64,000 nucleotides of DNA. It comes from Granulosicoccus sp. (GTDB lineage Bacteria > Pseudomonadota > Gammaproteobacteria > Granulosicoccales > Granulosicoccaceae). The translations under genes and the position numbers were made by a program. The DNA lies in NCBI GenBank assembly GCA_013002205.1, contig JABDKN010000156.1:1-64000 (forward strand). The letters run 5' to 3'. The notes under the pieces were generated by a model. That model had not been told where the DNA came from, searched no databases, and saw only the letters and a program-made list of their open reading frames with translations. Of this stretch, positions 49,872-58,913 are shown piece by piece. The first letter of the stretch is position 1. Every line of letters starts with the position of its first letter.

Positions 49872-51254
49872 TTAAAACTGTACGCGGGGGACGATTTCGT
49901 CAAAGGTGGGAAAGCGGTCACTCAGCGGCGTTTCCGGCCAGCGTGTCGGACTGGGATCATCACCCCAGTGGAAGCCGATGCCTTCACCGAGACCGGTAGT
50001 AAAACCTGCGTCGACGTGCGCGAAGCCGCCCGAGCTTTCCATCATCAGCAGAGCTGCAGCGACGATTGCCAGGGCAGCGAGAACTGCCAGGATTATCTTG
50101 ACCAGACTGTAGGGCCGCTCTCCGCGCACTTTGCCGGTACGCCCGTTGACCACGAATCGGTACGTCTTGTCACGGAACTGGAAGCCTGCAGTCCAAAGCG
50201 GCAGCAGCACATGCTTGAACGTGGTATTGCTGTGATGCGTATTGAGACTGGTGATGCGTTGCTGGTCACCACCGATGGCGCGCCGCACATCGCCCTGAAT
50301 GACCTTGTCCATGGTTTGCTGCGCAATGTTGAAGCCCTCGTCCAGATCGACCTGGTAGACCTCACTGCTGAAGCCTGCAAGGTAGTCCTCGGTGTAGGGC
50401 ACCAGGTTCTGCAGGTCCCAGGGAGCCAGCCAGTCAGTGATCTTGCGTGGCAGTGTCCGGGTTGCACCCACCAGCACATCATCGAAATGCCGGGAGGTGC
50501 GCCCACTGGCAGGATACCAGCGCACCTTGGGCACTTGCCGGGTACGCGTGACCCGTCTGCCCTTTACCGTGGTGGTGTAGCGTTGCCTGACGTAGTAAAC
50601 CTCGCCACGCTGTCCGCGATAGGCCGTGACGGTGTCACTGTCGTAGGTCCAGTAGGGAATGTAGACCCCGTTCAGTGACGCATCGCTACGTGCATACTTT
50701 TTCAGCGTGCCGGGTGCGAACCAGCGCTGCCTGAGCCAGCGGCGGTAGGCATCCCGCGCCTGTTCGGCAGTGATGGCAAACGGCAGCAGCCCCTTGGGCT
50801 TGAGCGGTTTCGAATGACTGGTTTCAGTGACGACACTGGTGCCGCAAAACGGGCATTCGCCTGCATGAAGATGAGCATCCAGGGCAAACTGTGCGGCGCA
50901 ATTGGGACAGCTGATGAGTTGGCTTTCGGGCGATATCGTAGCGGAGCTCTGCAATTGCTTCAGGGCCGCATGAAAATCCAGCTCGCGCAAAATCTCGCCA
51001 CTGTGCTCGATCGTATTGGCGTGTCCGCAATACTGGCACTTCAGAGAGCGGGTTCCCACCGCATAGTGCAGCATGGCGCCGCACTGTGCGCACGGAAACC
51101 GGGTCTCCGTCAGTGCACGAGTCGTGGCTTCACCGATCCGCCTCGCATCGGATTCTTCCTCCGGCCAGTGATATTTCTCCACACCGGGCGCGTCCGCATC
51201 ACGTTCAGCCAGGCGCTCATTCAGCATTTCCTGCAGTCGCTCGGCCAGGCTCAT
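49872..51254 (-). CDS. Double zinc-ribbon protein with C-terminal TM, unknown function
   Basis: 460 aa; CAQCGAMLHYAVGTRSLKCQYCG and CPNCAAQFALDAHLHAGECPFCG; TM near LVKIILAVLAALAIVAAALLMM. Confidence 0.82.
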   Translation of the reverse strand: MSLAERLQEMLNERLAERDADAPGVEKYHWPEEESDARRIGEATTRALTETRFPCAQCGAMLHYAVGTRSLKCQYCGHANTIEHSGEILRELDFHAALKQLQSSATISPESQLISCPNCAAQFALDAHLHAGECPFCGTSVVTETSHSKPLKPKGLLPFAITAEQARDAYRRWLRQRWFAPGTLKKYARSDASLNGVYIPYWTYDSDTVTAYRGQRGEVYYVRQRYTTTVKGRRVTRTRQVPKVRWYPASGRTSRHFDDVLVGATRTLPRKITDWLAPWDLQNLVPYTEDYLAGFSSEVYQVDLDEGFNIAQQTMDKVIQGDVRRAIGGDQQRITSLNTHHSNTTFKHVLLPLWTAGFQFRDKTYRFVVNGRTGKVRGERPYSLVKIILAVLAALAIVAAALLMMESSGGFAHVDAGFTTGLGEGIGFHWGDDPSPTRWPETPLSDRFPTFDEIVPRVQF

Positions 51255-51318
51255 GATTTACCCAGCCTGCAACCGACGGCACGGACTGGCACTGGTCCCG
51301 GCACGCGAGGGGTTGCCC

Positions 51319-52425
51319 TTACGATCCGGGGATCGGCGGCGGTGACACGCTCGACTTGCTCCAGATACCGGCAAGTGCCTCGACGGTTCCGGCTGCCTCC
51401 CATTGACTCATTTGCGGAGACCAGACCAGGGTATCCTCCTGCAAACGTCCCGATGCAGCCTGCTGCTTCATCGCCTCCACGGTAAACGGCCCATGGGCGG
51501 CACCGTCGGCCACCAGGTGAAAAGCGAGGGGGACATCACCGGGGATCGGCGGTGGAGAAGGGTGTGCACCGGGTGCCAGGCTCTCGTTCATTCGATTGGC
51601 CATGGCCAGACCGATACCCATGCCAATTCCGTCGGAGGCACCACCTCCGGGATTACCCGCAGCTGCTTCCATGGCGACGCCTGTCTGGTACTGCAGGTAG
51701 CGATCCAGATTACCGGTAATGCCCATGCTGGTGCGTTTGTCCAGTGCCTCGGAGACCGCCGGGGGCAGTGATATATTCTCGACCAGTATGCGTGTCAGCT
51801 CCAGTCCATACTCACCGAACTCCGGTGCGATGCGACGGGTCAGGAATTCACCAAGCTGATCGTAGTTGGCGGCCATGTCCAGCACCGGAATGCCGGCACC
51901 GCCGATGATGGTGGCGAATCGTGAGGTAATGAGATTGCGTAACTGTGCACTGATTTCGTCGGTGGTGAACACGCCATCGGTTCCGACGATCTCGCGGATG
52001 AACCTGAGCGCATCGGTAATGCGTACACCGTAGGTACCAAACGCCCGTATGCGCAGACCGCCGAACTCACTGTCGCGCAGCATCAGTGGCTGCTTGGTGC
52101 CCCATTTCATGTCGGTGAATCGCCGCGCATTGCAGAAATAGACCTCGGCCTTGAACGGACTCTGGAACCCGTGGTGCCAGTTCTGCAGGGTGGTCAGAAT
52201 CGGCAGGTTCCTGGTCTCCAGCTCATAGGTACCCGGACCCAGGACATCCGCAACCTGGCCTTCGTTGACGAATACGGCAAACTGCGCTTCCCTGACGATC
52301 AGCCTGGCACCGTACTTGATTTCGTTGCCATAGCGTTCGAAGCGATACACCATGGTGTTGCTGCTGTCGTCCACCCATTCGATGACATCAACGAATTCGT
52401 GAAACAGCTTGCTGAACAGTCCCAT
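51319..52425 (-). CDS. SPFH domain protein with C-terminal GYF_2-like domain
   Basis: MGLFSKLFHEFVDVIEWVDDSSNTMVYRFERYGNEIKYGARLIVREAQFAVFVNEGQVADVLGPGTYEL; C-terminal GAAHGPFTVEAMKQQAASGRLQEDTLVWSPQMSQW. Confidence 0.88.
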   Translation of the reverse strand: MGLFSKLFHEFVDVIEWVDDSSNTMVYRFERYGNEIKYGARLIVREAQFAVFVNEGQVADVLGPGTYELETRNLPILTTLQNWHHGFQSPFKAEVYFCNARRFTDMKWGTKQPLMLRDSEFGGLRIRAFGTYGVRITDALRFIREIVGTDGVFTTDEISAQLRNLITSRFATIIGGAGIPVLDMAANYDQLGEFLTRRIAPEFGEYGLELTRILVENISLPPAVSEALDKRTSMGITGNLDRYLQYQTGVAMEAAAGNPGGGASDGIGMGIGLAMANRMNESLAPGAHPSPPPIPGDVPLAFHLVADGAAHGPFTVEAMKQQAASGRLQEDTLVWSPQMSQWEAAGTVEALAGIWSKSSVSPPPIPGS

Positions 52426-52426
52426 T

Positions 52427-53596
52427 TCAGGCTCCTGCCACCGGTGCACTGTGCGTGCGCGCAGAGGCGGCCTTCAGTGTCTCCTTCAACTCCTTCTCCA
52501 TCGCTTCCAGTTGAGTCTCCGCTTCGGCACGTCGGCGCTTGCCCTCATCGGCAATCTGCAGGCTCTCCTCTACCGTGGCAATGAGGTTCTCGTTGGCGCG
52601 GCGCACTGCATTGACATCGAATACGCCACGTTCCAGCTCCTCCCTGACCGTCCTGTTGGCCGTGCGCAGGTTCTCGGAGTTCTTTTCCAGCAGTTCGTTG
52701 GTCAGATCACTGGCCGCCTTGACACTCTTGGCTGCTTCGGCAGAGCGGAAGATGGTGACAGCCTGTGCAAGCTGTTGTCGCCACAAGGGAACGGTATTGA
52801 CCAGCGTGGAATTGATCTTGTTCACCAGGCCCTTGTCGTTTTCCTGGATCAGGCGAATGCTGGGCAATCCCTGCATGGCCACCTGACGCGTCAGGCGCAG
52901 GTCGTGGATACGCCGCTCCAGATCATCGCGCCCACCACGCAGATCCCGCAGCTCCTGCGCCAGCAGTACATCGTCCGCTTCGGCAGCCCTGGCCTCGGCG
53001 GCAGGGATCATCTCGGCGTCGATATACTTCAGTTTCTGCTCACCGGCCAGAATATAGGCTTCCAGGTTGTGGAAATAATCCAGGTTCGCTCCGTAGAGCT
53101 TGTCCAGTGACTTGATGTCGCGCAGCAGCAGGGTCTTGTGCTTTTCAAGATCATCGGTCACCGCATCGACCTGCCGACGCACTCCTTCATATTGCTGTAT
53201 GAACTTGGCCACCGGTGTCACACCGCCAAACAGCTTGCGGAGCAACCTGGCCAGAAACCCAGGGCGGTCATTCGGATCGAAATCCTCCACCTCGAAGCCG
53301 CGCAATACGGTCACCATCTGGTTCAGGGAATTGCCGGCCGAGCCCAGATCCTTGTTGCGCACCCCTTCGAGCATATTGTCCGAAATGCTGGTGAGCTCCT
53401 GCTGCGCCTTGCTGCCGAAGAAGATGACCGAGTTGCTGTCCGTCAGGTCTATCTCGTCCATCAGCCGGTCGATGCGACTGCGCTCGGAAGCATCGACCTT
53501 TTCGTAAGGAACGATGTCCTCCTGTAAATCGGGTAACAGTTCGGTTCCCGGCAACAACTCTGCTTCGATCGCAACGTCTGTAGTGGTTGAGGACAT
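52427..53596 (-). CDS. Toxic anion resistance protein (TelA family)
   Basis: 389 aa; LRGFEVEDFDPNDRPGFLARLLRKLFGGVTPVAKFIQQYEGVRRQVDAVTDDLEKHKTLLLRDIKSLDKLY. Confidence 0.92.
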   Translation of the reverse strand: MSSTTTDVAIEAELLPGTELLPDLQEDIVPYEKVDASERSRIDRLMDEIDLTDSNSVIFFGSKAQQELTSISDNMLEGVRNKDLGSAGNSLNQMVTVLRGFEVEDFDPNDRPGFLARLLRKLFGGVTPVAKFIQQYEGVRRQVDAVTDDLEKHKTLLLRDIKSLDKLYGANLDYFHNLEAYILAGEQKLKYIDAEMIPAAEARAAEADDVLLAQELRDLRGGRDDLERRIHDLRLTRQVAMQGLPSIRLIQENDKGLVNKINSTLVNTVPLWRQQLAQAVTIFRSAEAAKSVKAASDLTNELLEKNSENLRTANRTVREELERGVFDVNAVRRANENLIATVEESLQIADEGKRRRAEAETQLEAMEKELKETLKAASARTHSAPVAGA

Positions 53597-53717
53597 GGGT
53601 GGTCTCCTTAATGTAAGAATCGGGCAATGCGTCTTTCAGGTCTCGTTGACGTATTGCGTAATGATCGGGGTTGGCGGGTTTCCGGGAAACATTCGCAAAA
53701 AATGCGTCCGGGCTGAG

Positions 53718-53769
53718 CGGACAATTCATGAATCACCCGGAGGGATCTGGTGATTTCATGAATTGTCCG
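53718..53769. promoter_or_regulatory. Long inverted repeat between xpaC-like and telA-like genes
   Basis: cggacaattcatgaatcac (53718-53736) versus gtgatttcatgaattgtccg (53750-53769): 19-bp stem with a 1-nt bulge, loop of about 13 nt. Confidence 0.8.
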
Positions 53770-53771
53770 GG

Positions 53772-54620
53772 TCAGGTAACACCTTCTTTTTCCATTTGCA
53801 TCTGCAGGACCTCGATGGTGACATCGAGATCTGAGAGATTGTTCTCGGCCAGCTTCATCTGCTGTTCCGTAATGACCGTTTCGATGGTAGTCAACACCCG
53901 TCTGAAATTGTCCTCGAGCGCATGCTGCTCACCTTCGGTATGCGTTCTGGCATAGCCTTCAGTCACCTGTTGTGCGCCATCCAGGTACACCTTGAGAAAC
54001 TTGCGGGCGCGGCGGGCGTCCACGGGGTCGCGTTCGATGGTGTCCAGGATGTCCCGGGCTTCCTTGACGATGCGGCGCAGTCTGTCCTTGAATTCGATGT
54101 TGTGTATCCTGCGGCTGGAATTTTCGATGGCCAGCAACTTGCCTTCCGCCTCGTCCAGCAATTCGACGAGTTCTTCAGTGGTGATGCCGATGGCCGCAAT
54201 GTCCGGCCCCTTGCTGTCGGAGTCGAAATCATAATACAAGTAGCACCCTACCAGGACGGCTATGGCCCACAGGACACTGTCGAACAGGTCGTACTGGTTG
54301 GGCAGCCCCAGCCAGGCCACCAGGAATATACCCGCCGCGACCAGGACGGCTCCAACCAGACGATAGCGCACGGTGCTGGCACGACGACGCAATCGACGCT
54401 TGCGCGCCTCGTTGTCCAGGCGGATGCCCTTGCGGATCAGGGTGGCGGCCGCCATGCACAGGATGAAACCGGCACCGCGTGCCATGGCTTCGACAGTGCG
54501 CCCATCCATCAATGCCAGAAAGGTTGCCGGTAGCAGCGGGAATGCCAGCAGGTAGAGCAGGAACCCACGCCACAGCACGGCTGGCCTGGACTCGGAGTCG
54601 ATGCGCGTGACGGCAGCCAT
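53772..54620 (-). CDS. XpaC-like (5-bromo-4-chloroindolyl phosphate hydrolysis family) membrane protein
   Basis: 282 aa; N-terminal TM pairs, C-terminal helical region; next to telA-like gene. Confidence 0.72.
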   Translation of the reverse strand: MAAVTRIDSESRPAVLWRGFLLYLLAFPLLPATFLALMDGRTVEAMARGAGFILCMAAATLIRKGIRLDNEARKRRLRRRASTVRYRLVGAVLVAAGIFLVAWLGLPNQYDLFDSVLWAIAVLVGCYLYYDFDSDSKGPDIAAIGITTEELVELLDEAEGKLLAIENSSRRIHNIEFKDRLRRIVKEARDILDTIERDPVDARRARKFLKVYLDGAQQVTEGYARTHTEGEQHALEDNFRRVLTTIETVITEQQMKLAENNLSDLDVTIEVLQMQMEKEGVT

Positions 54621-54622
54621 GT

Positions 54623-54709
54623 TCAGCCCATGACAGCCTGGCAGGAGATCATGCCCACGGATATCAGCAGAATGAAGAATCCGATGACGCGTTGCAGTGC
54701 TTTAGGCAT
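54623..54709 (-). CDS. Candidate 28-aa hydrophobic small protein
   Basis: MPKALQRVIGFFILLISVGMISCQAVMG, stop 2 nt before the xpaC-like start; below ORF-track cutoff. Confidence 0.35.
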   Translation of the reverse strand: MPKALQRVIGFFILLISVGMISCQAVMG

Positions 54710-54736
54710 AGTGGCCAGCTCAATTAATTGAAAATG

Positions 54737-55408
54737 CTAGGATTTGCGTGTCAAGAGATAGACCCGTTCATCGAGTGTTTCAAGTCCTCGATCGGCCAGA
54801 TTGCCCACATGTCGCGGACCACTGTAGTACGCCAGCTCCTCGATCCGGAAATCGTTACTCAGTAATTCACGCGCATTGTCATCGCTCACGGAAAACGGTG
54901 GACCCTGCATGCGCGCCTGATCGTAGCTGATCGTCAGCAACAGCGCCCGGGTATCGGCGACCAGCAGGGCGCCCAGATGGTGGGCATAGGCGTTGCGCAG
55001 CTCGCCATCCAGGGCAATCATCGCCGCGCGATCGTAGACCCCCTGGCAGTGCGCCACCTGGGCAGGCGTGAGCGCAAAGAAGTCGCCAATCAGCAGTTCT
55101 ATCCCCTGTGCCGGACCCTGGCCACTCAGTCGCAGGAAATCACCCTCGACCGATCGTGTGCAGTCGAGGTCGTTTTCCCGAAAGAATGCCTCTCCTGCCT
55201 TCTCACTGAACTCCACACCCAGCACCGGATGACCTTGTCGGTGCAACCACAGCATATCCAGGGATTTGCCACACAAGGGCACGAATACCGCTGCTCCGGC
55301 GGCCAGGTCGAGCTGCTTCCAGAATTCCTGCAGCCGTTTGTTGACCGAGTCCTGGTGGAATGCGATTCTGTCCCCGGACCATTTTTCGTGCCAGTAATCT
55401 GCGTGCAT
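54737..55408 (-). CDS. tpm: Thiopurine S-methyltransferase family protein
   Basis: 223 aa; YWHEKWSGDRIAFHQDSVNKRLQEFW...VFVPLCGKSLDMLWLHRQGHPVLGVEFSE. Confidence 0.92.
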   Translation of the reverse strand: MHADYWHEKWSGDRIAFHQDSVNKRLQEFWKQLDLAAGAAVFVPLCGKSLDMLWLHRQGHPVLGVEFSEKAGEAFFRENDLDCTRSVEGDFLRLSGQGPAQGIELLIGDFFALTPAQVAHCQGVYDRAAMIALDGELRNAYAHHLGALLVADTRALLLTISYDQARMQGPPFSVSDDNARELLSNDFRIEELAYYSGPRHVGNLADRGLETLDERVYLLTRKS

Positions 55409-55418
55409 TGCCCTCCCC

Positions 55419-58400
55419 TCAGCGGCCGCCGGTCGCGTCGCCCGTCAGCGGTGGTTCCCACTCCCGCCACCCCTGGAGCAACGGGAAGTACAGTCCGAGC
55501 CGAATGGGGCGCTCGTCCATGTGCCGAATGATATCAGCATAGCGATTGAGCTGATCGGTATAGCGCAGCTGTTCACTGTCAAGAAAGGCGTCAACCTGGC
55601 CGCCACGGTGTTCACCGGTCTTGAAGTCGACGATCCAGCGCACTCCCTGCTCATCCACGAAGGTCCTGTCGATCACGACCTGCTGCACATCCCCTGCAGG
55701 ATCGGCCGACACCGGATTGCCGGCAACGCTCAGCGCCCACTCGGATCGGGCCGCATCATGACCGGCCAGCACCCAGCGACCCCGTTCGTCCGCCAGCGTG
55801 TTACGCAGTGCCAGAATCACCCTCTGCGTGGCGTCCGCCAGCCGCTCCTTGTGCACCCCCAGATTTTGCAACTGCCTGCTGGCGATGATCGACATCGCGT
55901 CCAGATCCACGTCCTGCAAGGTGTCGGGTGAGGCTGCGAGCATCTGCAGTTGCTGGTGGACGACCGTGCCGATATCCCGGGCCAGTCGCCCGGCCCACGA
56001 AAATTCGATTGATCGTGTGTCAGGCGAGGCCTTGTCCCCGCCCCTTTTCCACTGGAAGGCCGGAAAATGCGGGAAATCGACCTGCACGGGCAATCGTTCC
56101 AGCATCGGCGGCTGCAGGGACGGATCACTCATCTCCAGCGCCATCTGCTCCTGGTGGTGCTCTGTCCCGACGGCAGATGGGTCTGCGGGGCCCTGCGCTG
56201 CCACGAACTCTGCCTCGAACTCTGCCTCGAGCAATGGCCAGAGTGGCCTGAGAAGTGAACCCTTCGCCGGTTCCCGGAGCTGACCGCCGGCATTGTGCGA
56301 AGCTCGCGCCAGCAGGTGCAGATGGTGTCGGGCGCGCGTGCACGCGACATAGAGCAGGCGGAGTTGTTCCTGATCGTCGCAGCGCTCCCGAGCCTTGCGC
56401 ACCAGGCGATTGATGCGCTCCCGGCGGCTGATGTGTACACCGGACTGCTCGAGCGGCGCCAGCAGAAGCTGAGGCCGGCCGTCCAGCGTACTCTCAAACC
56501 AGTTCAGCAACTGTCCGGTATCGGTACGTGACTTTCGATCCAGTGCCGGCAGAATCACGGTATCGAACTCGAGACCCTTGGCCTTGTGCAGTGTCATGAT
56601 CTGAATTCGGCAGTCGCCCTCCTGGACACCGACCGCGTACAGCGATTTCATGGTCTCGACGAGCACGCTTTTCTCCCACAGCCGCCCCTCTGCCTCCAGT
56701 TCACCCAACCGTGCAAGTGCCTGCTCGGCAGCATGCCGGTCCACTGCATCGCGACACACCACCGGCCCGCCCAGTTGCAGCCAGACCGACTCCACCCAGG
56801 GGAGCAAGCGGCTCCTGGATGCCGAGTACAGCGCAGGCTCGATCACCTGCCGGAAACGAGCCAGGCGAGCCTGCCCGTCGCTCGACAGCCTGGCGACCCG
56901 TGCCGGATCACGCAGCAGCTCGATCAGGGCCGCCTCACGCCCACAGTCATCCATCAGGGTGTGCAGGTCATGCAGCGTCAGTCCGACGAACGGTGCGCGC
57001 AACAATGACAGCCAATGCAGTCTGTCATGCGGGTAACGCAGGGCCAGGCACAGCGACACCAGGTCCCGCACGACGGCACGCTCGCCCAGCAGGTCCATGT
57101 CGATCGCCTCGAAGGCCAGGTCACGTTCTCGCAGGGCCGCAAAGATCTCGTGTGCCTGGGCACGGGATCGCACGAGTATGGCGACCGTATGCTGCGGCCC
57201 CGTGGCCAGTGCGTCGGCCGCAAGCCGGGCGACACGTGACGCTTCATCGCATTTGTCGGCGTCCACCAGTCCATGCACCTGCACAGCGCCGTCGGTATCC
57301 AGGTGTGCCGCAGACGACGAATAGGGAACGGCGCCACTGTTGGCATCTGCACGACGCGGAAAGATGGACGAAAACGTCTGGTTGACCCACTCGATAATCA
57401 CCGGTGCAGCCCTGAAATTGACGGTCAGTGTCAGCGATTCCAGCGAAACCGGCCCGATTCCGTGTAACTGCGCTTCCCCGAACAACGCCACATCAGCATC
57501 GCGAAACCGGTAGATCGACTGCATGGGATCCCCCACGGCGAAGAAGGTCCTGCCATCGCCGGCTGTCCAGCCGGCCACCAGCTTGCGAAACAGCGCGAAC
57601 TGGGTCTGGGATGTATCCTGGAACTCATCCACCAGTACATGACGCAGTGACAGATCCATCGCCAGTGCCAGATCGGTTGGCGCATCATCGGTACCCAGGG
57701 CCCGCTGCGCCCGTTCGGACAATTCGACGAAGTCCACCTTGCCCAGCTCCGCAAACACCAGTTGCAGTTCGACCAGCAGGTCCGGCAGGACACCCAGCAG
57801 TTGCGCCAGCAACGCCCATTGATCATCGGCATAGTGCGGGTCAGGCAGATCGCGGACTTCGATCAGCGCATCGACGAAGTCGGGGGCCTCGGCAACCCGC
57901 CCGAGCAGGCCCATCATCCCCTGTTTGTGGTTTTCCAGAACCTCAGGCGCTACACCCCGTGACTTCGCATGGGACTTCGCCGGGAAACCGAGATCCCTGG
58001 TCAATCGCCTGCGAACAGTCCGGGGGGAGGTGGCCGTCAGCAGCGCATCGCCGATACTGCGCCAGGCATCCAGTTCATCCGGGGATGGTCCGGGCAAGGC
58101 CTGGATATCCAGCCAGCCCTGCCGCTCAACTGGCAACGCGCCGAGATCACCCTCGGCATCCTGCAGCAGGAATTCGCAGGCCATGCGCAATCGCCCAGGC
58201 AGATCTCCGGCCAGCCCGGCAGGCAGCAGGGCATGCAGATTCTCGAGCCGCGATTCGATCAGTTCGGCCAGCATGCCCTCAAGCATGGCCCGTAACTGCA
58301 CGTGGCTGCCTGCTTCCGTGTAGGCAAGTCGTTTCCACTGGTCACGCTTGGCCAGCAGGTTGGCCAGCAGGGACCTGGCCAGTTCCAGGCGGTTACCGAC

Positions 58401-58913
58401 CTGCAGCAGAACGAGGCCGAGAGACTGGATATGATTGTCGATGAATCGGGCAGCGACTTCCCGGTAGATGACGGTGGCATCCTCGACCACGCCGGTTGGT
58501 GCACCGAGGGCCGAGGTCACCGGTAGCCGGTGCGCCAGTTGTGTCGCCAGCGCATCGATCGTACGCAGGTTCAACCGCTGAGGGTTGCGAATCAACTGCC
58601 ACTGCCGCTCGGCATCGCGCAGCAGGACCGCATGGGCCAGTGCCAGGCCCTGCGCTTCGTACTCATTGTCTGGACTGACGCCGGAGGCGGCACGTTCCAG
58701 TGTCTGAATGACGCGCTGACGCATCTCACTGGCTGCCTTGCGCGTGAAGGTGATGGCGAGTATCTGTTCGGGCTCGTCCACGGTGGCCAGCAGTGTCAGT
58801 ACCCGCCTTGTCAACAATTCGGTCTTGCCGGATCCCGCCGGAGCCTGGACGATGAACGAGGTGGCGGGATCGAGTGCCCGTTCACGAATGGCGGCATCCA
58901 CCGGTGCGCTCAT
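55419..58913 (-). CDS. UvrD-family helicase with C-terminal PD-(D/E)XK nuclease (AddA-like)
   Basis: 1164 aa; SFIVQAPAGSGKTELLTRRVLTLLA, VDEFQDTS, AVGDPMQSIYRFRDAD, LHKAKGLEFDTVILP; C-terminal RWIVDFKTGEH...EQLRYTDQLNRYA. Confidence 0.93.
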   Translation of the reverse strand: MSAPVDAAIRERALDPATSFIVQAPAGSGKTELLTRRVLTLLATVDEPEQILAITFTRKAASEMRQRVIQTLERAASGVSPDNEYEAQGLALAHAVLLRDAERQWQLIRNPQRLNLRTIDALATQLAHRLPVTSALGAPTGVVEDATVIYREVAARFIDNHIQSLGLVLLQVGNRLELARSLLANLLAKRDQWKRLAYTEAGSHVQLRAMLEGMLAELIESRLENLHALLPAGLAGDLPGRLRMACEFLLQDAEGDLGALPVERQGWLDIQALPGPSPDELDAWRSIGDALLTATSPRTVRRRLTRDLGFPAKSHAKSRGVAPEVLENHKQGMMGLLGRVAEAPDFVDALIEVRDLPDPHYADDQWALLAQLLGVLPDLLVELQLVFAELGKVDFVELSERAQRALGTDDAPTDLALAMDLSLRHVLVDEFQDTSQTQFALFRKLVAGWTAGDGRTFFAVGDPMQSIYRFRDADVALFGEAQLHGIGPVSLESLTLTVNFRAAPVIIEWVNQTFSSIFPRRADANSGAVPYSSSAAHLDTDGAVQVHGLVDADKCDEASRVARLAADALATGPQHTVAILVRSRAQAHEIFAALRERDLAFEAIDMDLLGERAVVRDLVSLCLALRYPHDRLHWLSLLRAPFVGLTLHDLHTLMDDCGREAALIELLRDPARVARLSSDGQARLARFRQVIEPALYSASRSRLLPWVESVWLQLGGPVVCRDAVDRHAAEQALARLGELEAEGRLWEKSVLVETMKSLYAVGVQEGDCRIQIMTLHKAKGLEFDTVILPALDRKSRTDTGQLLNWFESTLDGRPQLLLAPLEQSGVHISRRERINRLVRKARERCDDQEQLRLLYVACTRARHHLHLLARASHNAGGQLREPAKGSLLRPLWPLLEAEFEAEFVAAQGPADPSAVGTEHHQEQMALEMSDPSLQPPMLERLPVQVDFPHFPAFQWKRGGDKASPDTRSIEFSWAGRLARDIGTVVHQQLQMLAASPDTLQDVDLDAMSIIASRQLQNLGVHKERLADATQRVILALRNTLADERGRWVLAGHDAARSEWALSVAGNPVSADPAGDVQQVVIDRTFVDEQGVRWIVDFKTGEHRGGQVDAFLDSEQLRYTDQLNRYADIIRHMDERPIRLGLYFPLLQGWREWEPPLTGDATGGR

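Noticed and set aside
49704-50678. 324-aa plus-strand ORF
   Set aside because: Antisense to the zinc-ribbon protein and overlapping the end of the radical SAM gene; no recognisable domain.
57428-58444. 338-aa plus-strand ORF
   Set aside because: Antisense to the AddA-like helicase; Pro/Arg-rich shadow frame.
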